Position numbers and translations under genes: made by a program. Of a DNA stretch of 64,000 nucleotides, positions 32,904 through 43,160 are shown one piece after another. The notes beneath the pieces were generated by a model. The model ran no database searches, was not told where the DNA came from, and saw only the letters and a list, made by a program, of their open reading frames with translations. Origin of the DNA: Aspidiotus rigidus (lineage: Eukaryota > Arthropoda > Insecta > Hemiptera > Diaspididae); NCBI GenBank assembly GCA_035079385.1, contig JAVHKY010000028.1, positions 3,968,001-4,032,000 of the forward strand, read 5' to 3'. The first letter of the stretch is position 1, and the number at the start of each line of letters is the position of its first letter.

Positions 32904-35495
32904 TTAGAAGAAACCGTTTCTCCTGCTCGTTTGGTTTGGACATTCCTTCTTTTGTCTGTGTACCGATTGTTTCAGTTTATTACTGTAAGTTTTTTTCTTC
33001 GGCATCTGAGAGACTTCCAAACGTATGTCATCACGAACTACACACCTACGCAGAGCTCTTTCATCGGTGCCCATAACAGTGTCTAGCAACGACACCTTCG
33101 GGTTAGCGTTGAACCTAGCGGCGCTCAGGCTGCTCAAACCACAGTCTCCCATATTGATTATCTCTTTTAGATACTTATGGGGATGGGCCAGCCTAAACAG
33201 CACCACCGGCGCATCCACAATATCTACTAATAGCCTATGAAACGATACGACATCGTAATAAATTATATGCGACGGTCAGTGGCGGATTAAGCCCCTTGCC
33301 GCCTACACACACCGCTAATATGCCGCCCTCAAATTTTTTTTTGGTAGCTATAAGTTGTAATAGGTAGTAATTTATTTGTTGTTTTTATCGATCGATAATA
33401 TTCAAAAATTAGAAATACAAATTTTAGAAACAATGACAGGGGAAAAAAAAATCAAAAAATTAGGAAAACATGAAATAATTACAATTTAAGGCGACACTTC
33501 AGGTTTGCAAATTCGTCGATGATTTCTTCTAAGTTCAGTAACTCCATTAACTCACATTCGATGCATAGTATTGCTAGGTCATCTAATCGGATTTCTGACA
33601 TTATGTCGATCTTAGGAAATACTTTATGCGTTTAAAATAGGAGAAAGCACGTTCCGCTGAGCAGTTCGTAACGGCCATACATAAGAAGACTTGTAGAGCA
33701 ATACTTATATTGGGAAACACCACCTCTAAATTATTCTTTCTGAGAAATGACAGTAAATTGGAGGCGTTGTAGGATAATTCTTTTTTTTCCTCCTCATCAC
33801 AAGCACCTTCAATATAACTACGGAAATGAAGACATTCTATGGAAAACGTTTCTTCGATATCATCAGCATAAAATTTTTGGAAATTATCTGCTTTCTGAGT
33901 GAGGTCCTCCGCGCTAACAGACTCGTCGCATATGTTGATGAGAAAGTTGAACATTTCACAAATTGGCTCATATTTGGAACATCTTTTTTCCAACTCGTTT
34001 TTCAGTTGGTCCAGAACAGGATAGTAGACTTCAATTCTTAATTATTCTTGCCCTGAGAGAAAAACTTGATTTTTCCTACTTTCGCCAGGTCGAAGGGTTG
34101 GTTGGTCTCCGAAAACGTGAATTTTCTTCGTAATTTTCCTCTGTGTATTCAGCAGCTTTGTTTATAGAATTTTGAAACATTTTTTCTGTCCTTAATTCTG
34201 TTACAAAATTGGTCAAAGATTTTAAATGGTTGATAACAATTTGCAAATTGATCTTTACCGCTTGGAGACTTTTATTGATTTTATCAAAACGCTCCAATAA
34301 TGCTGTCCACATAACAGCAATGAAAACTGACTCAAATTTACTCGAATTTTTTTTTAGACCGGCTGCTTTTCTTCGGTTTTCGGACTTTTCGAATGGATTC
34401 TCTTCTATTTCCTTCAATACCTCCATCATTTCTTTCCAACTATCTGTAAAAGCGGAGCATGAGTCATCTGTAATCAGTACATCGTGATATCATTCGTGGA
34501 TCGTTCCAAGTTCTAACTCGTAAAAGTTTTTCTTTCTTCATCTTAACTTCATCTTTACTTCGCATAATAACAACTTTTTTCAGGTCCTCGTTGCATTTTG
34601 TGAATCTGAAGTATCAGTAGGTCGTAGATTGTAGGAAATTAATTTTCTCATAACATTATCTTATCATTTCATGTATACAATTCCAGTACTGTAAAATTTC
34701 GATCACAAGTTTCAGCAGGTACGTAGGTAATTAGGTAAATTTTTTTCTTCTTCTTTTTCTTTTTTTTCCCTTTCTTTCCTTTTTTTGTCTCCTCTTTTTT
34801 TTCTTTTCTTTTCCTGCCGCCTTTTTGCCGCCCCTTAAAATTTGCCGCTCAACGCACGTGCGTGGTGTGCGTGTAGGGTAATACGGCACTGGCGACGGTA
34901 ATAATATCCACGTAAGTATTCTCAATACCTCAGAAAATCGTTGTCCACAACCGCTTCATACAATCGCACGTACCCGAAGGTGTACCGACCTTTGACAATC
35001 GTATATAAATCGGCAGCCGACTTCATATTGGTTTTTGTCACCGTCATATTGGACACGCCTGTCGCGGCAAAGCAATCAAACAGACTATTCCTAAAAAGAA
35101 TCATGTCATTTGCTATGGATATTGTTTTTTGAAAGTCAGTCACACAATAATGATTACCGGTTAGCATTTATGATATGATAATCGCCAATCTTCAAGATGC
35201 CAAAATTACGTTGAAGAGTTCGTACATGATCGCCACGAATGTATATTGCGAACACATTGTACGTTAACGTCAATTTGGAAATGTTCGGCGAACCAAACAT
35301 CTCCTTTGCAGATGGCCATGTCAGGAATTCCTCTCCCCGGGCCGACGCTGGACTTTCGCCTTCAACGGTAACTGCACCTTCGCCTGCAACAATAATCCTA
35401 GTTTGAGTTTCCGTCACTTCCTCCTCTCCCTCGAACAACTGCCGTTTAGCTCGATTAATATTATTTATTTTGTATAAGTTCGAACGAGCACTCAT
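32904..35495 (-). CDS. unrecognised three-exon gene carrying a hAT element in intron 2
   Basis: Exons 35158-35495, 34929-35090 and 32904-33234 join in frame (donors GTAATC, GTATTG; acceptors TTTAG, CATAG). Exon 1 starts MSARSNLYKINNINRAKRQ and has an acidic, Ala/Gly-rich segment, then SKLTLTYNVFAIYIRGDHV. Exon 2 has FAATGVSNMTVTKTNMKSA; exon 3 has VDIVDAPVVLFRLAHPHKYL and ends in a basic tail. About 276 aa; hydrophilic apart from short beta-like runs. I do not recognise the family. The last donor or stop is uncertain because the tail after RLEVSQMPKKK looks less protein-like. Intron 2 holds the 1615-bp hAT element at 33277-34891. Confidence 0.6.
33277..34891 (-). mobile_element. hAT transposon, deleted copy, with 8-bp target duplication
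   Basis: The ends are CAGTGGCGGATTA and (inverted) CAGTGCCGTATTA. The flanking 8-bp duplication GCGACGGT is at 33269-33276 and 34892-34899. Eight-base duplication and CAGTG ends are diagnostic of hAT. The 1615-bp length leaves room only for part of a transposase. Confidence 0.88.
33480..34429 (-). pseudogene. hAT transposase C-terminal part, broken
   Basis: The upstream frame reads MMEVLKEIEENPFEKSEN and continues as SSKFESVFIAVMWTALLERF. The downstream frame has the dimerisation motif TNCSAERAFSYFKRIK, then a two-base slip near 33600 into MSEIRLDDLAILCIECELM. This is the ZMYM/DUF4371 branch of hAT. The zinc finger and first catalytic residues are missing, so the element is non-autonomous. 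Confidence 0.75.
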
Positions 35496-35624
35496 CTTTA
35501 TACAATTTTAATTAGAACGTGCGAAAGAAAAAACGAAAACAGATATGAGACCTCGGCATCAAACGACTAACGAGAACGTGGAGAAATTTTCGCGCCAAAA
35601 TAAGCATTAACAGCTGATAAGAAA

Positions 35625-35833
35625 CTAAGGACAGCACTCATGAGGAGAACACTCAGGTCCTTATATCCTTGCATTCCTTGTATGCTTGTATGCCCGGACA
35701 AAAATTGAATAAAGAGTAGGATTCTTTTGTACATAGGTACTGAAGGTTTATTCTTTATTCAATTTTTGTCCGGGCATACAAGCATACAAGGATATAAGGA
35801 CCTGAGTGCTCTCCTCATGAGTGCTGTCCTTAG
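35625..35833. repeat. near-perfect foldback, arms of 85-94 bp
   Basis: CTAAGGACAGCACTCATGAG at the left edge and CTCATGAGTGCTGTCCTTAG at the right edge continue inward through CCGGACAAAAATTGAATAAA. One roughly 8-bp indel separates the arms. The central loop is about 30 bp. It is a foldback MITE or the collapsed ends of a larger element; no protein-coding content. Confidence 0.85.
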
Positions 35834-36270
35834 GCCTATTTTACCTAACCCCAAGAACAAGATGCAGGAAGAAGGAGAATGTTAGGGACGGTGGAGGAGG
35901 GGAGAGGGGGCGAGGGGGAGGAGGAGCTCAAATTTGACCTAAGTGCCTACCTTAGTCGACTTTCCGGAATCAACAAGGGGGGAGGGGGCGCCATTTCAAT
36001 AAATTACAGAAGGCACTGACGTTGTCTGCTAATAGAGAGTTTTCGCAGAACCACGATAAACTTACCGTAAACCATTTACCTTAATTTACGGTACCGTAAA
36101 ACGTTAAACTCGCGCATGCGCAAAAATAAAGGATGAATTACCGTATGCAGATAACAATTTGGCGCGAGTGCATGTTATAACCAGAGGATACTACAGATTA
36201 CAAGAAAAGCTACATGAGAATTTGTGATTCATTTTATTAGTTTTCAATTATTTCGAATAATTCAATCAAT

Positions 36271-36495
36271 ATGGTAAAATCTCGCATACGGTTTGCAATC
36301 GAAGATGATATTATCCTGATGAAATATATTCTGCAAAATAACCCTTACGAGGACCTGTCAAATTACGAAATAATTTTGAAAAAGTTAAAAGATGAAACAG
36401 AGAAAAACTTCACACTCCGAAGTGTGAAGTATCATTTTCAGTTGCTGACTAAGACGTTCGTTTCGAATGATGGACGATACCAACCAAAAAAGTAA
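36271..36495 (+). CDS. Myb/SANT-like domain fragment
   Basis: 74 aa: MVKSRIRFAIEDDIILMKYI, then NNPYEDLSNYEIILKKL, NFTLRSVKYHFQLL and a basic end. The E-D-D-x-x-L, NP(Y/F)ED and NFT(L/V)R signatures are those of a Myb/SANT-like DNA-binding domain seen in invertebrate transposon-derived proteins (family recalled, not aligned). A donor-like GTAAGT overlaps the stop, so this is probably exon 1 of a lost gene. The homologue at 45264 shares both the protein and the leader words AGAGAGTTTT and AAACGTTAAAC. Confidence 0.55.
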   Translation: MVKSRIRFAIEDDIILMKYILQNNPYEDLSNYEIILKKLKDETEKNFTLRSVKYHFQLLTKTFVSNDGRYQPKK

Positions 36496-36633
36496 GTGAA
36501 AACACATCATGTGAAATGAATTAAACGAATCCGTTCCTTAAGGTTACGGCTATCCATCATAAACGAAAAAACGAATACTCTAAAGGGAGAGTAAACAAAT
36601 GCAAACCGCAGAAAATAAAAACGAAGGGAGCGC

Positions 36634-36657
36634 TTTCGGTTAAACAACCATCTTCAG
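36634..36657 (-). ncRNA. hammerhead-like core in the Penelope 3' flank
   Basis: The minus strand reads CTGAAGA, a T, helix GGTT/AACC around a GTTT loop, then GAAA, followed by GCGCTCC. CUGANGA, helix II and GAAA in this order are the hammerhead core. Stem III is not convincing here. Penelope elements are known to carry minimal hammerheads in their terminal repeats, which supports the call. Confidence 0.45.
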
Positions 36658-36702
36658 ACCTGAAATGAAAGCAACTGACGAACGAATGAGAAGGAAGAGG
36701 TA

Positions 36703-38568
36703 TTAAGATCGTCCGAACGAGAAATCACGGTGTGAATCATAAACCTGTTCGATCAAGCCATCTTCCGGAATGTACGAGTTGAGTATAGTGATACCGTCAG
36801 TGTTGAGGTGACGCATTATCTCTATATTCTCGAGGGCGATACGCTTACGGTAGGAATTCTCCTTATGGAGGAGCTTTTCGGATCCCTCGCGGAAACTGTG
36901 GCCACTGTTAATCAAATGATCAGCGAAAGCTGACTCCCCTAAGCGTCCCTTCTTCCAAGACTTCAGGTGCTCAGCTACTCTAACTTTCATCTGGCGGCTG
37001 GTCTCACCAATATAAAAGCCTCCACAATCCTCACATTCCATCTTATAAACACCACTCCTCTCATCAACCGGTATGGGATCCTTCAGTCTCACAAACAACC
37101 TCTTAACTGTGGTATGGTTGTAAAACGCGGGTCTGAAACCAAACGGGCGAAGGGCCCGACCCAATTGCTGGGAGAAATTCCCCAGGAAAGGGAGACTGAT
37201 CCAACGCAAACGGCGATCACGGATCGTGTCTCGGGGGAGGGAGGTGGTGGAATCAAGAAGGCTCCTCGTAACTTTCCTCCGAACCATCACGTCGACGTCG
37301 ACATTGACTCCATTCACTCTAGCCAGGTGTTTTATAGTAAGTAATTCTTTCTTATAAGCAGATTGACTCAACGGGATACGAGTCAGTCTGTGATCTAGGG
37401 TATGAAACGCAGCCATCTTATGAGCAACAGGACCGAACGAACCACCGTGGACTAAAACATCGGTCGTAGTATCTTTCCTGTAAATTCCAAACTTGTGGAT
37501 ACCGTCTACAATAGAGATCGATAAATCCAAAAAGTTAATAGAAAATACCCCTATTTCCAACGTAAATTTGATGGAAGGGTACCAGGAATTGAGATACCTC
37601 AGAAACTCACCAAGGAGATCTGGGTGACCAGTCCAGGTACATAGAACGTCATCAACGTACCTGTGCCAGTAGTGAATATGATTAAGTAACACCTGGTTCG
37701 AGGAAAAGAGGTCAAGTTCAAACTTAGACATGAAAATTTCGGAGATAAGAGAGCCTAGAGGTGATCCAATAGGGATCCCTACTTCCTCAGGGAACTCGAA
37801 AAATTTCCCTTCAAATTTACAGAAGTTAGGGGACCAGCAAGTATTCAGGAGATCAAAAAATTCCTGAAACTCATTGTGAGGAATGTTGGCACTGATGAGT
37901 AGCTCACCCATCCGCTGGATAGTAGCAGCCTTAGGAATATTCGGAAACAAACCAACAACATCAAACGAGCAGATGGTAGTTCCTGGGGGAAGGCTTACAT
38001 CCTTGAGGACATCAGTTAAAGAGGCCGAATTCAAGACCGAATGAGGAGATTCAAAATCAATGCGATTTTTGAACCAACGGTCAAGGAATTTGGCAAGGAG
38101 GTAGGTAGGAGAGGAGACAAAAGAAACAACGGGTCGCATCGGGGTATTCTTCTTATGCACTTTGGGCAACCCGTAGAGGAGGGGGGGTGTGGGGTTAGGA
38201 ACCAGGACGGCTTTTTTCAAAGCAGGAGTTTTGATAATAGCCTTACTCCTGTTGATGACACTCCTAACTTCTCTAACTCGCTTAGGAAAGCTGAAATCCC
38301 CACTCTCTTTAGCACCACACTGCTGTAGGACTTCATGGACCTTGGAAGAATAGGCCGACCTCTCCATCACTACAACAGCGTTGCCCTTGTCAGCCTTAGT
38401 GACGATTAGATCTCCCTCTTTCATCTTCCTCTTTAAACCCTGAATGACTCCTCCCAATTTATTACTCATGCGAGGGAGGGGGTTATTACGGACCAAATCA
38501 GCACAGACTTTCTGGGTATTATAACCAGGACCAATCTTAACCGCAAGATCCGCAACAACATTCGCCAA
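36703..38568 (-). CDS. Penelope reverse transcriptase plus GIY-YIG endonuclease
   Basis: 621 aa, truncated at the N-terminus. Reverse transcriptase blocks: TKADKGNAVVVM, LLYGLPKVHK, SFDVVGLFPNIP (catalytic D203), GIPIGSPLGS and RYVDDVLC (304-307). The GIY-YIG nuclease follows at about 525-600, with GVYKMECEDCGGFYIGETS and R in SRQMKVRVAEH, then ESAFADHL. The protein primes and copies RNA at a nicked chromosomal end. Full-length relatives are roughly 700-850 aa, so about 100-200 residues are lost at the inverted junction. No internal stop. Confidence 0.9.
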   Translation of the reverse strand: MANVVADLAVKIGPGYNTQKVCADLVRNNPLPRMSNKLGGVIQGLKRKMKEGDLIVTKADKGNAVVVMERSAYSSKVHEVLQQCGAKESGDFSFPKRVREVRSVINRSKAIIKTPALKKAVLVPNPTPPLLYGLPKVHKKNTPMRPVVSFVSSPTYLLAKFLDRWFKNRIDFESPHSVLNSASLTDVLKDVSLPPGTTICSFDVVGLFPNIPKAATIQRMGELLISANIPHNEFQEFFDLLNTCWSPNFCKFEGKFFEFPEEVGIPIGSPLGSLISEIFMSKFELDLFSSNQVLLNHIHYWHRYVDDVLCTWTGHPDLLGEFLRYLNSWYPSIKFTLEIGVFSINFLDLSISIVDGIHKFGIYRKDTTTDVLVHGGSFGPVAHKMAAFHTLDHRLTRIPLSQSAYKKELLTIKHLARVNGVNVDVDVMVRRKVTRSLLDSTTSLPRDTIRDRRLRWISLPFLGNFSQQLGRALRPFGFRPAFYNHTTVKRLFVRLKDPIPVDERSGVYKMECEDCGGFYIGETSRQMKVRVAEHLKSWKKGRLGESAFADHLINSGHSFREGSEKLLHKENSYRKRIALENIEIMRHLNTDGITILNSYIPEDGLIEQVYDSHRDFSFGRS

Positions 38569-38649
38569 GGTTTCATCATTCCCGGAAGATGGCTTGATCG
38601 AACAGGTTTATGATTCACACCGTGATTTCTCGTTCGGACGATCTTAATA

Positions 38650-39519
38650 GGGTCGATGTACCCTCTTTGGCCACTTTAAGAGATGATGCAACATTTAAAA
38701 AAAAATTAAAAATCATAAAATCGTTCATTTTACGCGAGATTGATTTCATTTTGAAGGTGAGGGTCTACTGAACGAGTGAAATTCGTTCATTTGCGTTCGA
38801 GAATGATTCTGATCCAATGAGAAACGAAGTAAATAAAAAATAGGAAAAATCCCCTTCTTTGGCCAGTTTTTACCATCTTTGGCCACATTATGTTCCATCT
38901 TTGGCCGTTCTATTACAACAGGTGAGAACTTTGTTGATAATTCTTGAAATTTGAACTTTGGTGACAGAAATACAGATTAAATTCGTGCCAAAGAGTAGCC
39001 TAAGAAAAATATCCCTCTCTCTTTCCCCCCTCTCTCTCGAAAAAAAAAAAAAAAACAAAGCAAAGTGTACTTCAAGGCACCATGAATTCAATTGAGGAAA
39101 AAAATCAAAATACAAAATTAGTAAAACGAGAAAAGGTCTTATAAATAAAATTAAAAAAAAAATGAAGAATTAATGGTATAGTTTAGCACCTATGTTTACT
39201 AAAAGTAACTTATTTTGGTTTCACACTAGCTTTTACAGTAAGTACATACGAAAGGAAAAAAATTGCAGAAAGAATAACTTATTTTGGTTTTACACTAGCT
39301 TAGCTTAGCACCTAAGAGTAACTTAATTTGGTTTCACATTAGCTTCTACGGTAGCCAACAAACGAAAAAAAAAAAAATTGCAAAAAAGAGTAACTTATTT
39401 TGGTTTTACACTAGCTTTTACGGTACAAAAGAGAAAAAAAAACAATGGCAAAAATCTGAACTTCATTTTTCATTGAATTGAAAATGGCACAACAATCACA
39501 TCATCCTTGTTTTGAATGT
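38650..39519. other. no gene; T-rich repeats
   Basis: The word CATCTTTGGCCA recurs near 38650-38910. At 39190-39440 three to four copies of a unit containing TAACTTATTTTGGTTTCACA and CTAGCTTTTACGGTA occur in tandem at irregular spacing. Confidence 0.55.
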
Positions 39520-40159
39520 TCAACTGCAGATTTCACAAACGTCACCTGAAGCACATTCTTCGTGTACCCACTTGTCACACTCGATACACTGCAACCATTT
39601 CTGAAAAATACAAATTTAGGTTAGCAGACCATACAAATTTGAGAAGTTTACGATTTGATTAGTAGTCTACTTACTACACCAGGGTGAGAATAAAAGAATT
39701 CACAGCACACTGAGCAGGCTGGATTTTTGTCACCAGGTACATTTTCTTTCCGTGCGTTCTTTGCGCATTTCCTAAAAAAAAAAAAAAAAGAAAAAAAAAA
39801 AAAAAACGAGAAATTGAGAGATATCTGAAGTCTTTTCTTGCAGGAGAAAAACAGAACTAAAAAAGGAATACGTACTTCTTTGAACGAGAACGAGTCTTGG
39901 ACGCGATACTGGCAGTTCTAGCAGTTTGACTGGAATTTTTCCTACGAGATTCAGGAGCGAGACTAGCAGTTTGACTGGAATTTTTCCTACGAGATTTAGG
40001 AGCGAGACTAGCAGTTTGACTAGAATTAGACCGTTTTTCTTTCAATATTTCTTTTTCCTTGTTCAACTGAACCTTCTTTTCTTTCTGAATACGCTTTTCC
40101 TCTTTTGCCAGGGCGTTTTCCTCTCTTCTCTTGACAGATTCTTCTTTCTTCTTCAACAA
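39520..40159 (-). pseudogene. pogo/DDE_1-type transposase C-terminus with PHD-like zinc finger
   Basis: Three exons: 39876-40159 or further, 39675-39771 and 39520-39600 (donors GTACGT, GTAAGT; acceptors TTAG, TCAG). The first is a lysine/glutamate-rich coiled region with two 15-residue repeats (NSSQTASLAP(K/E)SRRK) and a diverging third. The other two encode CSVCCEFF, WLQCIECDKWVHEEC and CEICS, a PHD-like finger typical of the C-terminus of insect pogo/jerky-like transposases. The HTH and DDE domains are not present upstream, where an opposite-strand gene begins. It is a fragment, although the splice sites look intact. Confidence 0.6.
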
Positions 40160-40169
40160 GTCTTCTTTA

Positions 40170-41381
40170 TTCTTTATTGGATGGGTCTATTTCTTCCGTG
40201 ACGAATTTTTTATTTTATGATGGCAAAGGCTTCATAAATGCGTCGTCTTTTGATCCCAGTACAACAGAAAAAATTTCGAAAGGACAAACGTATATTTTGG
40301 AAAATATATTTGTTATCTATAACGAGTGAGTTAATTTATTCCCAAACAATTATTAAAAGAATTGAATTGTAATGAAATATATTTATACAAACGTTCAAAC
40401 GCGAAAACGAAATTCGTCTAAACAAAATAACGGGCATTGAGGTAGCAAGCGATGAGCTGGCCTAGGAAGGTGAATTTAGAGACGTATGTGAAAGCATCGA
40501 ATATGGTGTTAAAAACGAAGAAGTCAAAGCAATTGCTGGGATCTGTACCGATATTACAAAATTTGAGAACTGTACAAAATACCATTTGACTGATAATTCT
40601 GGTAAGGATTCAGCACAGTATAAACTGATATACATTTCTATAATTGAAAAAAAAAAAGGAGTGTTGTGAGGCCAGTTTGATGATAACAATTCTAAGTATA
40701 ATCCTTTTAAGGGAGCCCACATAATTTATTCATATTTTTAGCCATAAGAAATTGAAGTTTTGGAGGGTTTTTTTTCATTGGAACAAGGAGAACGACACCT
40801 CTGACGAGGGACAGGACGATTTTGGGAGTAAGACATGACGACTTTTTGGAGAAAAAAAAAAAAATCTTTCCCCCTTGTACCTCATTTTGAAATTTTTGGG
40901 GTTGGGAGGATAATTCATAGTTATCACCTACAAATCAGCTTCTGGAATATGAAAAAATTAAAGGAAATCTTAACCAGTAAATATATTTTTTAAAGGATCT
41001 ATCGACGCGACCATGTATAAAAATGAATACAATATTCAGAAAGGAGATATTGTCATATTAATGAACTTTACCCGAGATAAGTACCGTGGAGGGGATGTTA
41101 TACGTATTGGAGACGGTACTAGAATCATAATCAACGACAATACGTATAAATGTACCAACAATCTGAAAATGTGGTAATTCAAATTTTAAATATCATATTA
41201 TGTATTTATTGAAAGAATACGTTTTAAAAAAAAATTTTTCATCCATTATTTCAGGTATGAAGAGAAAGATATTGAGAATTCAAACGAAAAGAACTTTTCA
41301 GCGTTTTCACAAGAAAACGAAACTAAACTCAGCGTGGATAATCTTAAACGCCAAGACTGGAAGAGGAGTGAGACGATTTGA
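40170..41381 (+). CDS. OB-fold protein (RPA/SSB-like), partial model
   Basis: Exons 40466-40601, 40996-41173 and 41255-41381 join in frame (donors GTAAGG, GTAATT; acceptors AAAG, TCAG). They read CTDITKFENCTKYHLTDNS, GSIDATMYKNEYNIQKGDIV, then DKYRGGDVIRIGDG and an acidic tail. The pattern of a small beta-barrel with G-S-I, Q-K-G-D and Y-R-G-G-D resembles nucleic-acid-binding OB folds of RPA70 and SSB proteins. An upstream exon ending 40325 (LDGSISSVTNF, DGKGFINASSFD) looks like a second OB fold, but its donor is phase 2 and the next acceptor phase 0, so the link is unresolved. It could be a host gene or an RPA-like gene carried by a transposon such as Helitron. Confidence 0.5.
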
Positions 41382-42416
41382 TGCAAGAAATTCAGAAAAC
41401 TGAAAGTTATCTCAATAAATTAAAAGAAAAGAAAGACAGATTAGAATTGGAGAGAGATACGTATTAAAAAAAAAAAAATGTACACTTGGTAAAATTGTAA
41501 TAAAATTGATACGAATTTAATATACATACATTAATTTTCAGAAAATACATAATACCCAAAAATATTAAAAAATAAGTTGTTAGATACCTATGTACATTTC
41601 TACAATGAACCCTCAGGAAAACAATCGCGGACGGATCTATAATTATATTAAAACAATTGAACGTCGTCCGTCCGAAGGACGGGTATTTCAGCTTGTACGT
41701 TATAATCGACGATTGATCCTAGAAAAAATAAATACATTTATATATATGCCTACATAGGTAGGTAGAAATAATATCAAGATATTTGTATTACATTTTATCT
41801 ATCATTGTACCTCAAAAGCTAAGCCTAAGAGATCTCTCTGAGTATTGAGTGAGACAATACATGATGTTATCACTTAAATGGAATTTTGCGCTAAATCTGT
41901 TGAAGCGCAAAATTGGACGTATATTTCGAATGTGCAAAATTTGTACCGTTCCTCAATTTTATCTACAATTTGAGGCCAAAGCGAACTTTCTACGTTTTTT
42001 CTGAGCCAAGAAATGGACCAAAATATGCCTAAAATTGACCAATTTGTATAGGTTTTCAAAGGAAGAATTCGAGAATTCCTTCGAAACTTTGTAGGGTCAT
42101 TCGAGTATATCTTTTGGAATTGACGCTAAATTTCATTAGTAAATTGAGCAAAAGAGCTTTACCGGATAAAATGGTAAAAAGTGCCCCTGCTCGAATTTCT
42201 TTTTCAATAAAGCTGATTTGTAAGGCTATGCAGAGGGTGTAAATTTTTGATTTTTACTTGCAGAATGTATCTGTAATTTATTCCTACGTAAATCACCTGT
42301 AGAATTCGACAAAAACAGTGAAAACATATTCCAGCTACTTAGGTGATGGAATTCCGAGACTGTGAAATTTTATAATCCACAACAAAAGATAATAATATTC
42401 TTGTTGTCTTTCCTTT
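41382..42416. other. no recognised gene
   Basis: AT-rich. I see no long frame, terminal repeat or tandem array. Confidence 0.5.
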
Positions 42417-42875
42417 TTATTCCGGTGTTGCCGCCGACCGGTCGATCAGACCCTCGTCCGGTGTATGCCTTTTCAGCACAGTGACATCACCAGCTGTATT
42501 TATATGACGAATTATTTCTATCGACCCAGGAGTGATTGAGAATCCTAGGTTGTAAATTCTGAACCACTTTAACGTCACTGACATCTTCCCTAGCAATTCT
42601 GTCCGTGAGACCATGAGGGAAGAGAGTGTCCCCTCTTTCTCCACCCTCAATTTGGCCTCAAAATCAAGTCTCCTTAACACCCCGCAAGAGCTGATTGAAT
42701 TCATCTGCGGGAAGCATGTCGCAGAAAGTCTAGAGTGGACAAAAAGGTTCAACCTGGCGGTGACATTATGCTTACCATACCGTCTCCATAACTCCGATCT
42801 GATCCTTTTGACGGTGACAAAATCCTCCAGCTTCTTTGTGGTGTTGGAAACGTTTTTCCGTGATAGACACAACAA
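42417..42875 (-). pseudogene. internally deleted Penelope-like element
   Basis: 152-aa frame. The N-terminal part (KKLEDFVTVKRIRSELWRR, then LFVHSRLSATC) resembles the region ahead of Penelope reverse transcriptase. The last 37 residues (GSIEIIRHINTAGDVT, then RHTPDEGLIDR) match the C-terminus of the ORF at 36703. Everything between, RT and nuclease, is missing. The upstream flank carries a hammerhead-like head (42881-42969). Confidence 0.65.
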
Positions 42876-42880
42876 TTACA

Positions 42881-42969
42881 GTTGAATAAAAACGGCTTTG
42901 CTATCACTTATATGGTTTATTATTATCGTACAGTGACGTTTCGCTACCATCGGTAGCATCTTTGGACTG
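42881..42969 (-). ncRNA. hammerhead-like head, minus-strand copy
   Basis: 89 bp, inverted copy of 43718-43806 with few differences. The core on the minus strand reads CCAAAGA, helix GCTACC/GGTAGC, GAAAC and GTC. The core is altered (CUGANGA expected), so cleavage activity is doubtful. Confidence 0.5.
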
Positions 42970-43160
42970 TGTTTTTTTTTTTTTTTTTTTTTTAATGCTT
43001 TAAAAATTGAAAAAGAATTTATTTTTTTACACATTTTCTGATGCTTACAAATACTCGTACGATGAGATTTATTAAGAATAAACGTAATCCTTTGATAGAT
43101 TATCACAATCGGTTCAGCGTTCTTCTTCTATCCTTAACGACTAGGTTAAATTTATCGGCA

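Larger units (their letters stand above)
36540..38649 (-). mobile_element. Penelope-like retroelement, 5'-truncated with inverted tail
   Basis: The minus-strand ORF (36703-38568) encodes reverse transcriptase and GIY-YIG endonuclease. At its 5' side the coding frame runs unbroken to 38581 and then meets a 68-bp inverted copy (38582-38649) of its own 3' coding end (36701-36768), with no mismatch seen. Such inverted terminal pieces are known for Penelope elements. The outer 3' boundary (about 36540) is an estimate from where the conserved 3' flank ends. Confidence 0.85.
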
